Positions 46,219 through 55,186 are shown, counted from the first letter of the stretch. The stretch is DNA of 64,000 bases from Planomonospora sp. ID67723 (GCF_015711605.1 NZ_JABTEZ010000005.1:62001-126000); one strand, 5' to 3'. The notes: generated by a model from the letters alone, not told the origin. Numbers and translations: made by a program.

Positions 46219-48018
46219 GTGTCGCTGGAAACGCCCGTGGAGACGCTGGCGGAACTGCTGGAACGGCGTGCCGGGGACGACCGGCCCGGCCTGCTCTTCG
46301 AGGACCGTGTGTGGAGCTGGCGGGAGTACATCGCGGAGTGCCGGGCCCGCGCGGCCTGGATGGACACCCGGAGCGCCACGGCGCGGGCCGGGGGCGGCAC
46401 GGGGGAGGCCGCGGACGGGAGCGTCACCGGGGGTGCCACCGGCGAGACGGGTCACGGCGCCCCTGAGTCCGGCGCCCCTGAGTCCGGCGCCCCTGAGTCC
46501 GGGGCTCCTGAGTCCGGCGCCCTCCACGTCGGCGTGCTCTTCGACAACGTGCCCGAGCTGCTGTTCCTGCTGGGCGGCGCCGCCCTGTCCGGTCACGTGG
46601 TCGTCGCGCTCAACCCCACCCGCGGCGCCGCCGAGCTCGCCAGGGACGCCGACGCCACCGACGTGGACGTCATCCTCCACGACGCCGCCTACGCCGGCCT
46701 CGCCGCCCAGGTCGCCGCCCTCCGGAGCGCCGCCGCCGGACCTCCCGGCTCCGGCCGCGTCCCGCGACCCGGACCGGGACAGGAAGGCGACGGCGGCCGG
46801 CGGGACCGCGCCGCACGGACCGGGCCCGGAGACCTCGTGATGCTGATCTTCACCTCCGGCACCTCCGGGCGGCCCCGGGCGGTGCGGGTCACCCAGCGGA
46901 AGGTCGCGGTTCCCGGGACGAACCTGGCGGCGCTGCTCTCACCGGTGGACGTCGTCTACTGCGCGATGCCGCTGTTCCACTCGGGGGCGGTCATGGCGGC
47001 CTACGCACCCGCCGTGGCCTCGGGGGCCGCCCTGGTGCTCCGGCGCAGGTTCTCCGCCTCGGGCCTGATGGACGACGTCAGGCGGTACGGCGTGACCTAC
47101 CTGCACTACGTCGGCAAGGCCCTCTCCTACGTCCTGGCCACCCCCGAGACGCCCGCCGACCGGGACAACACCCTGAAGATCGCCTTCGGGAACGAGGGGA
47201 GCGCCACCGCGACCAGGCGGTTCGGCGAACGGTTCGGCTGCCACGTCATCGACGCCTTCGGGTCCACCGAGACGGCGATCGCGATCACCCCGGACCCGGC
47301 CGGTCCGCCCGGCTGCCTGGGCAGGCTCCCCGACGGAGTGGAGATCCGCGACCCCGCCACCGGGGAGCGGCGCCCGCCGGGGATCATCGAGGACGGCCGC
47401 CTGGTCAACGGGGACGAGTCGATCGGGGAACTGGTCAACACCCGGGGTCTGGGCCTGTTCGACGGCTACTACAACGATCCCGAGGCCGACCGCGAGCGGA
47501 TCCGCGACGGGGCGTTCTGGTCGGGTGACATGGCCTACGCCGACGCGGACGGCTACGTGTTCTTCGCCGGGCGGGGCACCGAGCGGCTCCGCGTCGACGG
47601 GGAGAACCTCGCGGTGGCCCCCATCGAGGCGGCCGTGCGCGAGTTCCCCGGCGTGGTCGAGGCCGCCGTCTACCCCGTCCCCGACGCGGCGGCCGGGGAC
47701 CAGGTGATGACGGCCCTGGTCACGTCGGACGGATGGGACGCGGAGCGGGCCGGGGCGTTCGCGGCCTTCCTCGAACAGCGGACGGACCTGAGCCGCAAGG
47801 CGATCCCCCGCTACGTCCGCCTCAGCACCGAGCTCCCCCAGACCCCCTCGCACAAGGTCGTCAAGCGTCTCCTCGTCGCCGAGGCGTGGCGGACCGGGGA
47901 CCCCGTCTGGTGGTGCCCGCCCCGCGAGCGGCGGTGGCGCCGGCTGACCCCGGATGACGCCGGCCAGATCGAGCACGAATTCGTCCAGCACGGCCGAGAG
48001 CACCTACTGGAGCGCTAG
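46219..48018 (+). CDS. fadD17: Steroid side-chain acyl-CoA synthetase (FadD17/FadD19-like)
   Basis: 599 residues, ANL superfamily. MLIFTSGTSGRPRAVRVTQRKVA is the P-loop-like motif; CAMPLFHSGAVMAAYAPAVASGAALVLRRRFSAS, VTYLHYVGKALSYVLATPE, FGNEGSA, DAFGSTETAIAI and RLRVDGENLAVAPIEAAVREFPGV follow mycobacterial FadD17 closely. It activates the side-chain carboxylate to a CoA thioester via AMP. GTG 46219 has GGGAGG 6 nt upstream. Residues about 50-100 form a Gly/Ala/Thr-rich insertion with four GAPES repeats, absent from the mycobacterial enzymes I recall. The C-terminus is about 40 residues longer than usual. First gene of the igr-like operon. Confidence 0.9.
   Translation: MSLETPVETLAELLERRAGDDRPGLLFEDRVWSWREYIAECRARAAWMDTRSATARAGGGTGEAADGSVTGGATGETGHGAPESGAPESGAPESGAPESGALHVGVLFDNVPELLFLLGGAALSGHVVVALNPTRGAAELARDADATDVDVILHDAAYAGLAAQVAALRSAAAGPPGSGRVPRPGPGQEGDGGRRDRAARTGPGDLVMLIFTSGTSGRPRAVRVTQRKVAVPGTNLAALLSPVDVVYCAMPLFHSGAVMAAYAPAVASGAALVLRRRFSASGLMDDVRRYGVTYLHYVGKALSYVLATPETPADRDNTLKIAFGNEGSATATRRFGERFGCHVIDAFGSTETAIAITPDPAGPPGCLGRLPDGVEIRDPATGERRPPGIIEDGRLVNGDESIGELVNTRGLGLFDGYYNDPEADRERIRDGAFWSGDMAYADADGYVFFAGRGTERLRVDGENLAVAPIEAAVREFPGVVEAAVYPVPDAAAGDQVMTALVTSDGWDAERAGAFAAFLEQRTDLSRKAIPRYVRLSTELPQTPSHKVVKRLLVAEAWRTGDPVWWCPPRERRWRRLTPDDAGQIEHEFVQHGREHLLER
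46456..46515 (+). repeat. 15-bp in-frame tandem repeat (GGCGCCCCTGAGTCC) x4 inside fadD
   Basis: Three identical copies (46456-46500) and a fourth with two differences (46501-46515), then a partial unit. Each encodes Gly-Ala-Pro-Glu-Ser. Being a multiple of three, the array can vary in copy number without breaking the reading frame. Confidence 0.9.
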
Positions 48019-49130
48019 TGGATTTCAATCTTGACGAGACCCAGGACGACCTGCGCAAGCTCGCCGCCGACCTGCTCGGCCGGGAGGCCGCCACGCCCCG
48101 GATCGAGGCCCACGAGAAGAGCGGCGCGCCGTACGACGCGGGCCTGTGGAGCTCCCTCGCCCGGGCGGGCCTGCTCGGCGTCTGCCTCCCGGAGGAGGCG
48201 GGCGGGGCGGGACTCGGCCCGGTGGAGCTGGCCGTGATCCTGCGGGAGGTCGGCGCGCACGTCGCCCCCGTCCCCGTCCTGCAGAGCCTGGTCACGGCGA
48301 TGACCGTCGCGCGGTACGGCTCCAGCGAGCAGCGCGAGGCCCTGGCCCCGCTGGCCGAGGGCGAGCTCGTGCTGGCCTCGGCCCCGCGCGGGCCCGGCCG
48401 CGACCTCGGCGCCGCCCCCACCGTCACCGCCCGCGAGGAGGGCGGTGACGGAGGGGGCGGGGGCTGGACCCTGCACGGCCGTACCGGGACGGTGCCCTAC
48501 GGTGCGGAGGCGGCGAAGGTCCTGGTGCCCGCTGTGACGGAGGCCGGGACCGGGAACGGGATCGGCCTGTTCCTGGTCGAGCCGGCAGCGGCCACCGCGG
48601 CGTCCGTGCCGCTGTCCACCGGCGAGCCGGGCGTCGTGCTCACCCTGGACGGCGTCTCCGGCGAGCCGGTCGGCGCGGCGGACGGCGAGGCGTTCGCCGG
48701 GCTCCGCAGGCTGGTCACGGCCGGGACCGTCGCCACCGTCTCCGGCGTGCTGGCCGGGGCGCTGGCGCTGACCACCGGATACCTCAAGACCCGCAGGCAG
48801 TTCGACCGGGCGCTGGCCGAGTTCCAGGCCGTCACCGTGCAGGTCGCCGACGTCTACATCGCCGGGCGGGCGCTGGACGTGGCGGTCTGGTCGGGCGCCT
48901 GGAGGCTGGCCGAGGGGCTGGTCGAGGAGGCGGAGGCCGACCTGGCCGTCGGCGCGTTCACCGCCACCGAGACGGTCCTGTCCGCCCTCTACACCTGCCA
49001 GCACCTGCACGGCGGGATCGGGGTGGACGTGAGCTACCCGCTGCACCGCTACTTCGCCTGGGCCAAGCACCACGCCCACCTGCTGGGCGGTGTGGAGGCC
49101 CAGCTCGACACGATCGGAGCGCTCGTCTGA
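48018..49130 (+). CDS. fadE28: Acyl-CoA dehydrogenase subunit, ChsE1/FadE28-like
   Basis: 370 residues. The start MDFNLDETQDDLRKLAADLLGREA, LCGVCLPEEAGGAG-like middle (LLGVCLPEEAGGAGLGPVELAVILREVG), LKTRRQFDRALAEFQAVTVQVADVYI and CQHLHGGIGVDVSYPLHRYF match the FadE28 subunit of the mycobacterial ChsE1-ChsE2 alpha2beta2 dehydrogenase. That complex desaturates the three-carbon steroid side chain (3-oxo-pregnene-carboxyl-CoA). A Gly-rich loop (GGDGGGGG) lies near residue 145. GTG 48018 overlaps the ligase stop (TAGTG). It should need the next gene product to be active. Confidence 0.9.
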   Translation: MDFNLDETQDDLRKLAADLLGREAATPRIEAHEKSGAPYDAGLWSSLARAGLLGVCLPEEAGGAGLGPVELAVILREVGAHVAPVPVLQSLVTAMTVARYGSSEQREALAPLAEGELVLASAPRGPGRDLGAAPTVTAREEGGDGGGGGWTLHGRTGTVPYGAEAAKVLVPAVTEAGTGNGIGLFLVEPAAATAASVPLSTGEPGVVLTLDGVSGEPVGAADGEAFAGLRRLVTAGTVATVSGVLAGALALTTGYLKTRRQFDRALAEFQAVTVQVADVYIAGRALDVAVWSGAWRLAEGLVEEAEADLAVGAFTATETVLSALYTCQHLHGGIGVDVSYPLHRYFAWAKHHAHLLGGVEAQLDTIGALV

Positions 49131-50284
49131 TGCTGATCGACCTGACTCCCGAGCAGAAACGGCTCCGCGACGAGCTGCGGGAGTACTTCCAGGGCTGCCT
49201 GACCGCCGAGGAGCGCAGGAAGATCGCGCTCGACCCGTTCGGCGACGCCTACATGGAGCACTGCCGGGCCCTCGGCCGCGACGGCAAGCTCGGGCTCGGC
49301 TGGCCCGAGGAGTACGGCGGCGGCGGGTACGGCCCGCTGGAGCAGCAGATCTTCGCCAACGAGATCGCCAGGGCCGAGGTGCCCTACCCGATCATCACCG
49401 TGCAGACCGTCGGCCCGACCCTCATGCAGTACGGCACCGCGGCGCAGAAGGAGTTCTTCCTCCCGCGCATCCTGGCGGGGGAGTGCCACTTCGCGATCGG
49501 CTACTCCGAGCCCGAGGCCGGCACCGATCTGGCGTCCCTGCGCACCACCGCGGTCCTGGACGGCGACCACTACGTCGTCAACGGCCAGAAGATCTTCACC
49601 TCGGGCGCGCACTACGCCCAGTACATCTGGCTGGCCGCCCGCACCGACCCGGCCGCGAAGAAACACCGCGGCATCACGATGATGATCGCCGACTGCGCCG
49701 ACCCCGGCTTCTCCTGGACGCCGATCGTCACCATGGACGGCCGGCACCACACCAACGCCACCTACTACTCCGACGTGCGCGTCCCGGTCGACATGGTCGT
49801 GGGCGAGGTGAACAAGGGCTGGGACCTGATCGTCAACCAGCTCAACCACGAGCGGGTCACGCTCGGCCCGGCGGGCAACATCGGTCACACCTACGACCGG
49901 TTCCTGCGCTGGGCCCGCAACACCGGCCTGATCGAGGAGCCCGCGGTGCGCAGGGCACTGGGCCGGGTGTACGCCTGCTTCCGCACCAACGAGCTGCTCA
50001 ACTGGCAGGTCGCGGCCAACATGGACCTCGGCTGGCTGGGCGCGCCCGACGCCTCCGCCACCAAGGTCTACGGCTCCGAGCGCATGCAGGAGGTCGGCCG
50101 GATCGTCGGTGACGTCCTGGCCCGCTTCGGCGACCCGGCCGACCCCGAGACGGCGGAGTTCGCCGACCGGCTCGACCACGGGGTCAAGGGCGCGCTGGTG
50201 CTGACCTTCGGCGGCGGCGTCAACGAGGTGCAGCGCGAACTGATCGCGATGCTCGGCCTGAGCCTGCCGAGGCCGCCCCGATGA
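49130..50284 (+). CDS. fadE29: Acyl-CoA dehydrogenase subunit, ChsE2/FadE29-like
   Basis: 384 residues. MLIDLTPEQKRLRDELREYF, GLGWPEEYGGGGYGPLEQQIFANE, FAIGYSEPEAGTDLASLRTTAV, NGQKIFTSGAHYAQYIWLAARTD, DGRHHTNATYYSDVRVPVDMVVGE and the C-terminal TFGGGVNEVQRELIAMLGL track mycobacterial FadE29 strongly. With the preceding subunit it forms the flavin-dependent heterotetramer ChsE1-ChsE2. ATG 49130 overlaps the upstream stop (TGATG), and its own stop overlaps the hydratase gene (ATGA), so the subunits are coupled. Confidence 0.93.
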   Translation: MLIDLTPEQKRLRDELREYFQGCLTAEERRKIALDPFGDAYMEHCRALGRDGKLGLGWPEEYGGGGYGPLEQQIFANEIARAEVPYPIITVQTVGPTLMQYGTAAQKEFFLPRILAGECHFAIGYSEPEAGTDLASLRTTAVLDGDHYVVNGQKIFTSGAHYAQYIWLAARTDPAAKKHRGITMMIADCADPGFSWTPIVTMDGRHHTNATYYSDVRVPVDMVVGEVNKGWDLIVNQLNHERVTLGPAGNIGHTYDRFLRWARNTGLIEEPAVRRALGRVYACFRTNELLNWQVAANMDLGWLGAPDASATKVYGSERMQEVGRIVGDVLARFGDPADPETAEFADRLDHGVKGALVLTFGGGVNEVQRELIAMLGLSLPRPPR

Positions 50285-51264
50285 CGGTGACCACGGACCC
50301 CTCCCTGCACGACCGGCTCATGGCGCTGGCCGAGCGGCAGACCGCGGTAGGGGAGGTCTTCGGGACCGCGGCGGCCGACCCGGTCAACGTCCCGATGATC
50401 CGGCACTGGACCGCGGCCATGGGCGACGCCAACCCCGTCTACACCGATCCCGCGGCGGCCGCGGAGAGCACGCACGGCGGGATCGTGGCCCCCCCGGCGA
50501 TGATCCAGGTCTGGACCATGCCGGGCGTGAAGCGCAAGGAAGGACAGGCGGCGACCCCGGTCGACGACGTGCTGGCCATGCTCGACGGCAACGGCTACAC
50601 CGGCGTGGTCGCGACCAACTGCGAGCAGACCTACCACCGCTACGTACGGCCCGGCGAGCGGCTCGTCCCGGCGACCCGATTCAGCGCTCTGACGGGCCCG
50701 AAGCAGACCGCGCTGGGCGAGGGCTACTTCGCGACCTGGAACGTCACCTGGTACTCCGGCGAGGAGCCGGTGGCCGAGATGCTCTTCCGGGTGCTGAAGT
50801 TCCGCCCCCGCACGGGGAAGGCCCCGGACGGAGGGGGCGGCGGGGGCCCGGCCGCGGGGCGCGAGCCGTACCCGCTGCGGCCGGCGGTCAACCGGGACAC
50901 CGCCTTCTTCTGGGAGGGCGCCGCACAGGGCGAGCTCAGGATCCAGCGGTGCGCCGCCTGCGGGGAGCTCCGCCACCCGCCGGGCCCGGTCTGCCCGTCG
51001 TGCCGCTCGGCCGACCGCGGGTACGTCGTGGCGAGCGGAGAGGGCGAGGTCTACAGCTACGTCGTGCACCACAACCCGCCGGTCCCGGGACTCCGGACGC
51101 CTTTCGCGGTCGCTGTGGTCCAGTTGCCGGAAGGGGTGCGGATCGTGGGCACCGTGGTGGACTGCCCGCCTTCGGAAGTGGGTATCGGTATGCCGTTGCG
51201 TGTGACGTATCGCCAGATGGACGACGATCTCATCCTGCCCGTGTGGGCACCCCGGGAGTCGTGA
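50281..51264 (+). CDS. chsH2: MaoC-DUF35 fusion, ChsH2-like steroid enoyl-CoA hydratase subunit
   Basis: 327 residues. The N-terminal MaoC/hot-dog domain (about 1-175; MIRHWTAAMGDANPVYTDP) has Tyr where active hydratases carry the catalytic His (GDANPVY), as known for ChsH2. A Gly-rich linker leads to a DUF35 domain with a zinc ribbon CAACGELRHPPGPVCPSC and an OB fold (VYSYVVHHNPPVPGL). In mycobacteria ChsH1-ChsH2 hydrates the 17-side-chain enoyl-CoA, and the DUF35 part docks the aldolase Ltp2. The gene order is the same here. Confidence 0.92.
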   Translation: MTVTTDPSLHDRLMALAERQTAVGEVFGTAAADPVNVPMIRHWTAAMGDANPVYTDPAAAAESTHGGIVAPPAMIQVWTMPGVKRKEGQAATPVDDVLAMLDGNGYTGVVATNCEQTYHRYVRPGERLVPATRFSALTGPKQTALGEGYFATWNVTWYSGEEPVAEMLFRVLKFRPRTGKAPDGGGGGGPAAGREPYPLRPAVNRDTAFFWEGAAQGELRIQRCAACGELRHPPGPVCPSCRSADRGYVVASGEGEVYSYVVHHNPPVPGLRTPFAVAVVQLPEGVRIVGTVVDCPPSEVGIGMPLRVTYRQMDDDLILPVWAPRES

Positions 51265-51671
51265 TGCGAACGCTGACCGAAGACCAGATCGAGATCGGAG
51301 CCGTCCTCCCCGAGCTCTCGATCGGGCTGACCCCCACCGTGGTCGTCTCGACCGCGCTGGCGACGATGGACTTCACCCCTGTCCACCACGACGTCGAGGG
51401 CGCCCGGGCGCAGGGGTCGAAGGACATCTTCCTCAACATCCTGACGACGATGGGCCTCGTGGAGCGCTACGTCACCGACTGGGCCGGTCCCGAGGCGCTG
51501 ATCCGGGGGATCAACGTCAAGCTCGGCGTCCCCGCCTACGCGGGCGACACGCTGACCTTCACCGGCAGCGTCACCGGGCACGCGGACGGCGAGTTCACGG
51601 TGGAGGTCCGCGGCAAGGTCAGCCTCGGCGACCACGCCTCGGGCACCGTCCGCTTCGCCCTGCCGGGCTGA
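51264..51671 (+). CDS. chsH1: MaoC-family hydratase, ChsH1-like catalytic subunit
   Basis: 135 residues, one hot-dog domain. TALATMDFTPVHHDVEGARAQGSKDIFLNILTTMGLVERYVTDWAGPEA contains the D-x4-H hydratase dyad (Asp and His of MDFTPVHHD), matching the catalytic dyad of mycobacterial ChsH1. It therefore supplies the active site to the ChsH1-ChsH2 heterotetramer. ATG 51264 overlaps the chsH2 stop by one base. Confidence 0.92.
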   Translation: MRTLTEDQIEIGAVLPELSIGLTPTVVVSTALATMDFTPVHHDVEGARAQGSKDIFLNILTTMGLVERYVTDWAGPEALIRGINVKLGVPAYAGDTLTFTGSVTGHADGEFTVEVRGKVSLGDHASGTVRFALPG

Positions 51672-51771
51672 CCCCCACCGGCCGGTCCACGCGGCGGTCC
51701 CGCGCGGCCGGAGCCCGGACCCGGCCGCCCACCCGCCCGTCGTCCCGCACTTCACGCGAGAGGTTCCGCAC

Positions 51772-52944
51772 GTGTCTTCTCTTTCCGGCCGTACGGCCGT
51801 CGCCGGCATCGGTGCGACCGAGTTCTCCAAACAGTCCGGCCGGTCCGAGCTGCAGCTCGCCGCCGAGGCGGTCTTCGCCGCGCTGGACGACGCGGGACTG
51901 AGCCCGTCCGACGTGGACGGCATGGTCACCTACACCCAGGACGTCAACCAGGAGATCGCCGTCGCCCGCGAGGTGGGCATCGGCGAGCTGTCGTTCTTCT
52001 CCCGTGTGCACTACGGCGGCGGCGCGGCCTGCGGCACGGTGCTGCACGCCGCCATGGCGGTGGCCACCGGGGTCGCCGAGGCCGTGGTCTGCTACCGCGC
52101 CTTCAACGAGCGGTCCGGCCGCAGGTTCGGGCAGCCCGACGCCCGGCTCGGCGGCGAGCCGTCGTCCCAAGGGCTGGAGATGAGCTGGCACGTGCCGTAC
52201 GGCCTCATGACCCCGGCCGCCTGGGTCGCCATGTTCGCCCGCCGGTACATGCACGCCTACGGCGCGACCTCGGAGGACTTCGGCCGGGTCGCCGTGGCCA
52301 TGCGGCGGCACGCCGCCACCAACCCGGCCGCCTGGTTCCACCGGCGGCCGATCACTCTGGAGGAGCACCAGGCGTCGAAGTGGATCGTGGAGCCGCTGCA
52401 CCTGCTCGACTGCTGCCAGGAGAGCGACGGCGCGGTCGCCTTGGTGGTCACCTCGGCCGAGCGGGCCCGTGACCTGCGCCGCTCGCCCGCGGTGATCCGG
52501 GCCGCGGCCCAGGGCTCCGGTGCCGGCCAGATGATGATGACCAGCTACTACCGCGACGACATGACCGGCCTGCCGGAGATGGGCGTCGTCGGCCGCCGCC
52601 TCTGGGAGCAGGCCGGTCTCGGCCCGTCGGACGTGCAGACCGCCATCCTCTACGACCACTTCACCCCGTTCGTCCTCACCCAGCTGGAGGAGCTCGGTTT
52701 CTGCGGGCGCGGTGAGGCGCGCGACTACGTCGCCGGCGGAGGGATCGAGATCGGCGGGCGCCTCCCGGTCAACCCGCACGGCGGGCAGCTCGGCGAGGCC
52801 TACATCCACGGCATGAACGGCATCGCCGAGGCCGTCCGCCAGGTCCGGGGAACCTCCGCCAACCAGGTCGCGGACGTGCGCAACGTCCTCGTCACCGCCG
52901 GGACCGGCGTTCCGACCAGCGGCCTGATCCTGTCGGCCGACTGA
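51772..52944 (+). CDS. ltp2: Thiolase-fold steroid aldolase, Ltp2-like
   Basis: 390 residues, annotated in relatives as lipid-transfer protein. VAGIGATEFSKQSGRSELQLAAEAVFAALDDAGLSPSDVDGMVTYTQD, GGGAACGTVLHAAMAVATGVAEAVVCYRAFNERSG, AILYDHFTPFVLTQLEELGF and NPHGGQLGEAYIHGMNGIAEAVRQ are typical of Ltp2, which performs retro-aldol removal of the last side-chain fragment to give the C17 ketone and propionyl-CoA. GTG 51772 follows GAGAGG. It closes the operon after a 100-bp gap. Activity should need the DUF35 domain of ChsH2. Confidence 0.92.
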   Translation: MSSLSGRTAVAGIGATEFSKQSGRSELQLAAEAVFAALDDAGLSPSDVDGMVTYTQDVNQEIAVAREVGIGELSFFSRVHYGGGAACGTVLHAAMAVATGVAEAVVCYRAFNERSGRRFGQPDARLGGEPSSQGLEMSWHVPYGLMTPAAWVAMFARRYMHAYGATSEDFGRVAVAMRRHAATNPAAWFHRRPITLEEHQASKWIVEPLHLLDCCQESDGAVALVVTSAERARDLRRSPAVIRAAAQGSGAGQMMMTSYYRDDMTGLPEMGVVGRRLWEQAGLGPSDVQTAILYDHFTPFVLTQLEELGFCGRGEARDYVAGGGIEIGGRLPVNPHGGQLGEAYIHGMNGIAEAVRQVRGTSANQVADVRNVLVTAGTGVPTSGLILSAD

Positions 52945-53000
52945 GCCGCCGGGACGCAGCCGGGCGCGGCGGGCGCCGTCTCCCGGCGCCGGCCGGTGGC

Positions 53001-53384
53001 TCAGCGGACGACGCCTTCGAGCTCCGCCACGGCGGTCTCGATCGTGGGATGCGCCTGGAGCGTCCTGCCCAGTCCCGTCACCCGCAGGAGCCGGGCGAAG
53101 CGCTCGCGGACCCCGCTGAGGAGCAGGCGGCCTCCGGCGCGCTCCACCTCGTGGACCGTCTTGACCATCAGGTTCAGCCCGGAGGAGTCGCAGAACTCGA
53201 GGTGCTGGACGTCGATCACGAGCCGGGGCGGGGAGATGAGCCTGGTCGCCTCCGAGATCTGGAGGCTCAACCGGGGAGCGGTCGACATGTCGAGCTCGCC
53301 GGAGAGACGGACGATGACGACGTCTCCGCGCAGCCCCACGCTCGCTGAGAAGATGCCGAGCTCGCCGGAATCGATCGGTCCCAT
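53001..53384 (-). CDS. STAS-domain anti-sigma factor antagonist
   Basis: 127 residues, single STAS domain. VVIVRLSGELDMSTAPRL and VIDVQHLEFCDSSGLNLMVKTVHEV carry the usual phosphorylatable Ser (Ser67 or Ser68). Such proteins are regulated by an anti-sigma kinase and a PP2C phosphatase. No kinase is adjacent; the RsbP-like phosphatase at 9381 is a distant candidate. The gene converges on ltp2 with a 56-bp gap. The 210 bp upstream, to the sigma-like gene, show no other feature. Confidence 0.9.
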   Translation of the reverse strand: MGPIDSGELGIFSASVGLRGDVVIVRLSGELDMSTAPRLSLQISEATRLISPPRLVIDVQHLEFCDSSGLNLMVKTVHEVERAGGRLLLSGVRERFARLLRVTGLGRTLQAHPTIETAVAELEGVVR

Positions 53385-53594
53385 CTTCTTCCGCCCCTGC
53401 CGCGCGCCCGTGAAGGCGCCGCCCTGACCCCGCTCCGCGGCCGCCTGGTAGCCCTGAGCCCTTCACGCTCATGATTGCACAGCACGGGGAAACACGGGGA
53501 GGTCACAGGAGACCGTTATACGCGTGCGGACCCGATGCCGGCGTCCCCGCACCGGCCGCCCGCGGGAGGAGCCCCGCCCCCCGGCGGGAGGACG

Positions 53595-54908
53595 TCAGGG
53601 GGTGACGATGGTCGGGACGGCGAAGAAGACGATCATCGCGATCGCGAGACAGATGAGGAAGCCGGCCAGCTCCCACGCCCAGTCGTAGTGGTGCTCGCCG
53701 CGCTTGATCGGTTTGACCGGCCTGTGCCGGTGTCGCACCCCGCCGCCCACCGGGTCACCGCTCTCCTCGCGGGCGATGACCTCCACGATCTCCCGCGAGA
53801 CCTCGGGCTCCCGCGAGATCCCGGATGCGGCCTCGCCGGGAGCCTCGCGCGGCGCGGAGGCGACCAGCTTGTCGGTGTAGGCCAGCGCGGCCCGGGTCTC
53901 CGGGGCGAGCGGGCGGAACAGCTCGCCCGGGACGGGGTAGTCCAGGCGGGGCGGGTTGCTCTCCAGGATGTCCGCCGGGATGGGGGCGGACAACGGCATC
54001 GCCACGCGGGGCTGGGGCCTTCGGGGGCGCCGCGGCCGGGGGCGGGGGGACTGGAGGGCCGCGTCGTCGAGAGCGGTCAGGACCGAGTCGCGCAGCTTGG
54101 GCATCGGCTCGGTGGTGGCCTCGTGGGCGGAGACGGTGTCTTGGTCCGGAGGGGAGAAGACATCCGTGCCGACCGGCCCGGTCGGCGCGTCCGGCTCGGC
54201 GAGCGGCTGCGGCCACGTGGCGGTGGTCGGCCAGAGCGGTCGCAGGGAGCGGGCGAGGGACCCGGCCGCGGACGAGGCGGGAGACGCTGAGGGGGAGACG
54301 CTCCGGGAGGCGGGAGCCGTACCCGGGGCGGAGGGGCCGAGGACGGCGCCGCGCAGGGCGGCGGGCGGGGTGGCCCAGGGGGCGCGGGCGAGCACGTCGC
54401 GGATCGGGGCGACGGCGAGGGCGCCGAACACGTCCTGCAGGTGGAGCGGGACCCGTGCCGAGGCCAGGGCCAGGGTCAGCGACTGGGCGAAACGCCGGCA
54501 GGCGCTCACGGTCAGCTCGTCGGCGGTGTCGGCGGCCACGTCGAGCACCCAGGACATCTCGACGGTGTCCATCTCGCAGACGCCGGACAGGAACAGCACC
54601 TCACGCTGGTGCGGGCGCAGGTCGCGCAGGACCCGCTCGACGAACGCGGCCACCGGGTCGGCGCCGGAGGAGGGCGGGGAGTAGACGACGTCGCGCCGCA
54701 GCAGCTCGCGGCGGGCCAGCGCGTACAGCGCCGCGCGCGGGGGCTCGGTGGAGGAGACGGCGTTGAGCACGGCCGCCAGGGTGGCGCCGGCCGTACCGGG
54801 GTCGCCGAGCTGGTCGTGACAGTAGGCGAACAGACCGGCGGCGTGGCGGTCGTAGAGCTCGGCGATCAACTCGCTGCGTGATCGCTGACCGAGGAGCGGT
54901 TGGGTCAC
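53595..54908 (-). CDS. Sigma70-like protein with disordered linker and C-terminal membrane anchor
   Basis: 437 residues. The N-terminal 170 resemble sigma-70 regions 2 and 4: ELIAELYDRHAAGLFAYCHDQLGD, and PHQREVLFLSGVCEMDTVEMSWVLDVAADTADELTVSACRRFAQ in place of the region-4 HTH. About 230 residues of Pro/Ser/Arg-rich, probably disordered sequence follow, ending in one membrane segment (WELAGFLICLAIAMIVFFAVPTIV, about 412-435) with a very short tail. GTG 54908 aligns the start with region 2; the frame is open further upstream. Similar proteins occur in Streptosporangiaceae as far as I recall. Whether it binds RNA polymerase is unknown. Confidence 0.75.
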   Translation of the reverse strand: MTQPLLGQRSRSELIAELYDRHAAGLFAYCHDQLGDPGTAGATLAAVLNAVSSTEPPRAALYALARRELLRRDVVYSPPSSGADPVAAFVERVLRDLRPHQREVLFLSGVCEMDTVEMSWVLDVAADTADELTVSACRRFAQSLTLALASARVPLHLQDVFGALAVAPIRDVLARAPWATPPAALRGAVLGPSAPGTAPASRSVSPSASPASSAAGSLARSLRPLWPTTATWPQPLAEPDAPTGPVGTDVFSPPDQDTVSAHEATTEPMPKLRDSVLTALDDAALQSPRPRPRRPRRPQPRVAMPLSAPIPADILESNPPRLDYPVPGELFRPLAPETRAALAYTDKLVASAPREAPGEAASGISREPEVSREIVEVIAREESGDPVGGGVRHRHRPVKPIKRGEHHYDWAWELAGFLICLAIAMIVFFAVPTIVTP

Positions 54909-55186
54909 GGCGGGACCGGTTCCTGTCGGATTCGGGCGGATCTGGGGGCGTGGCGGGGTGTGATGCGTGTGGCGCGTGCGACGGGGGAGGGGCCGAGTCC
55001 ACGATATGGGCAATGATGCCAAGTCAGGGAGGCCCAGCGCACTATTGGATGCCTATTTGATGTCGAACAGGTTTGAGCGGGGGCGATGGGACAGATCGGG
55101 ACCAGCCGCCGTAGTCTGGTCCGCGAGGGATCATGGGGCGGTTGTGGCAGGGGGGCCGCGCCCCTGCCGGAGACCAGGGGTTGCGC

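Noticed and set aside
53001-54908. The STAS gene and sigma-like gene considered as one partner-switching operon
   Set aside because: They are 210 bp apart with no kinase or phosphatase between, and the sigma-like protein is membrane-anchored; position alone does not support it.
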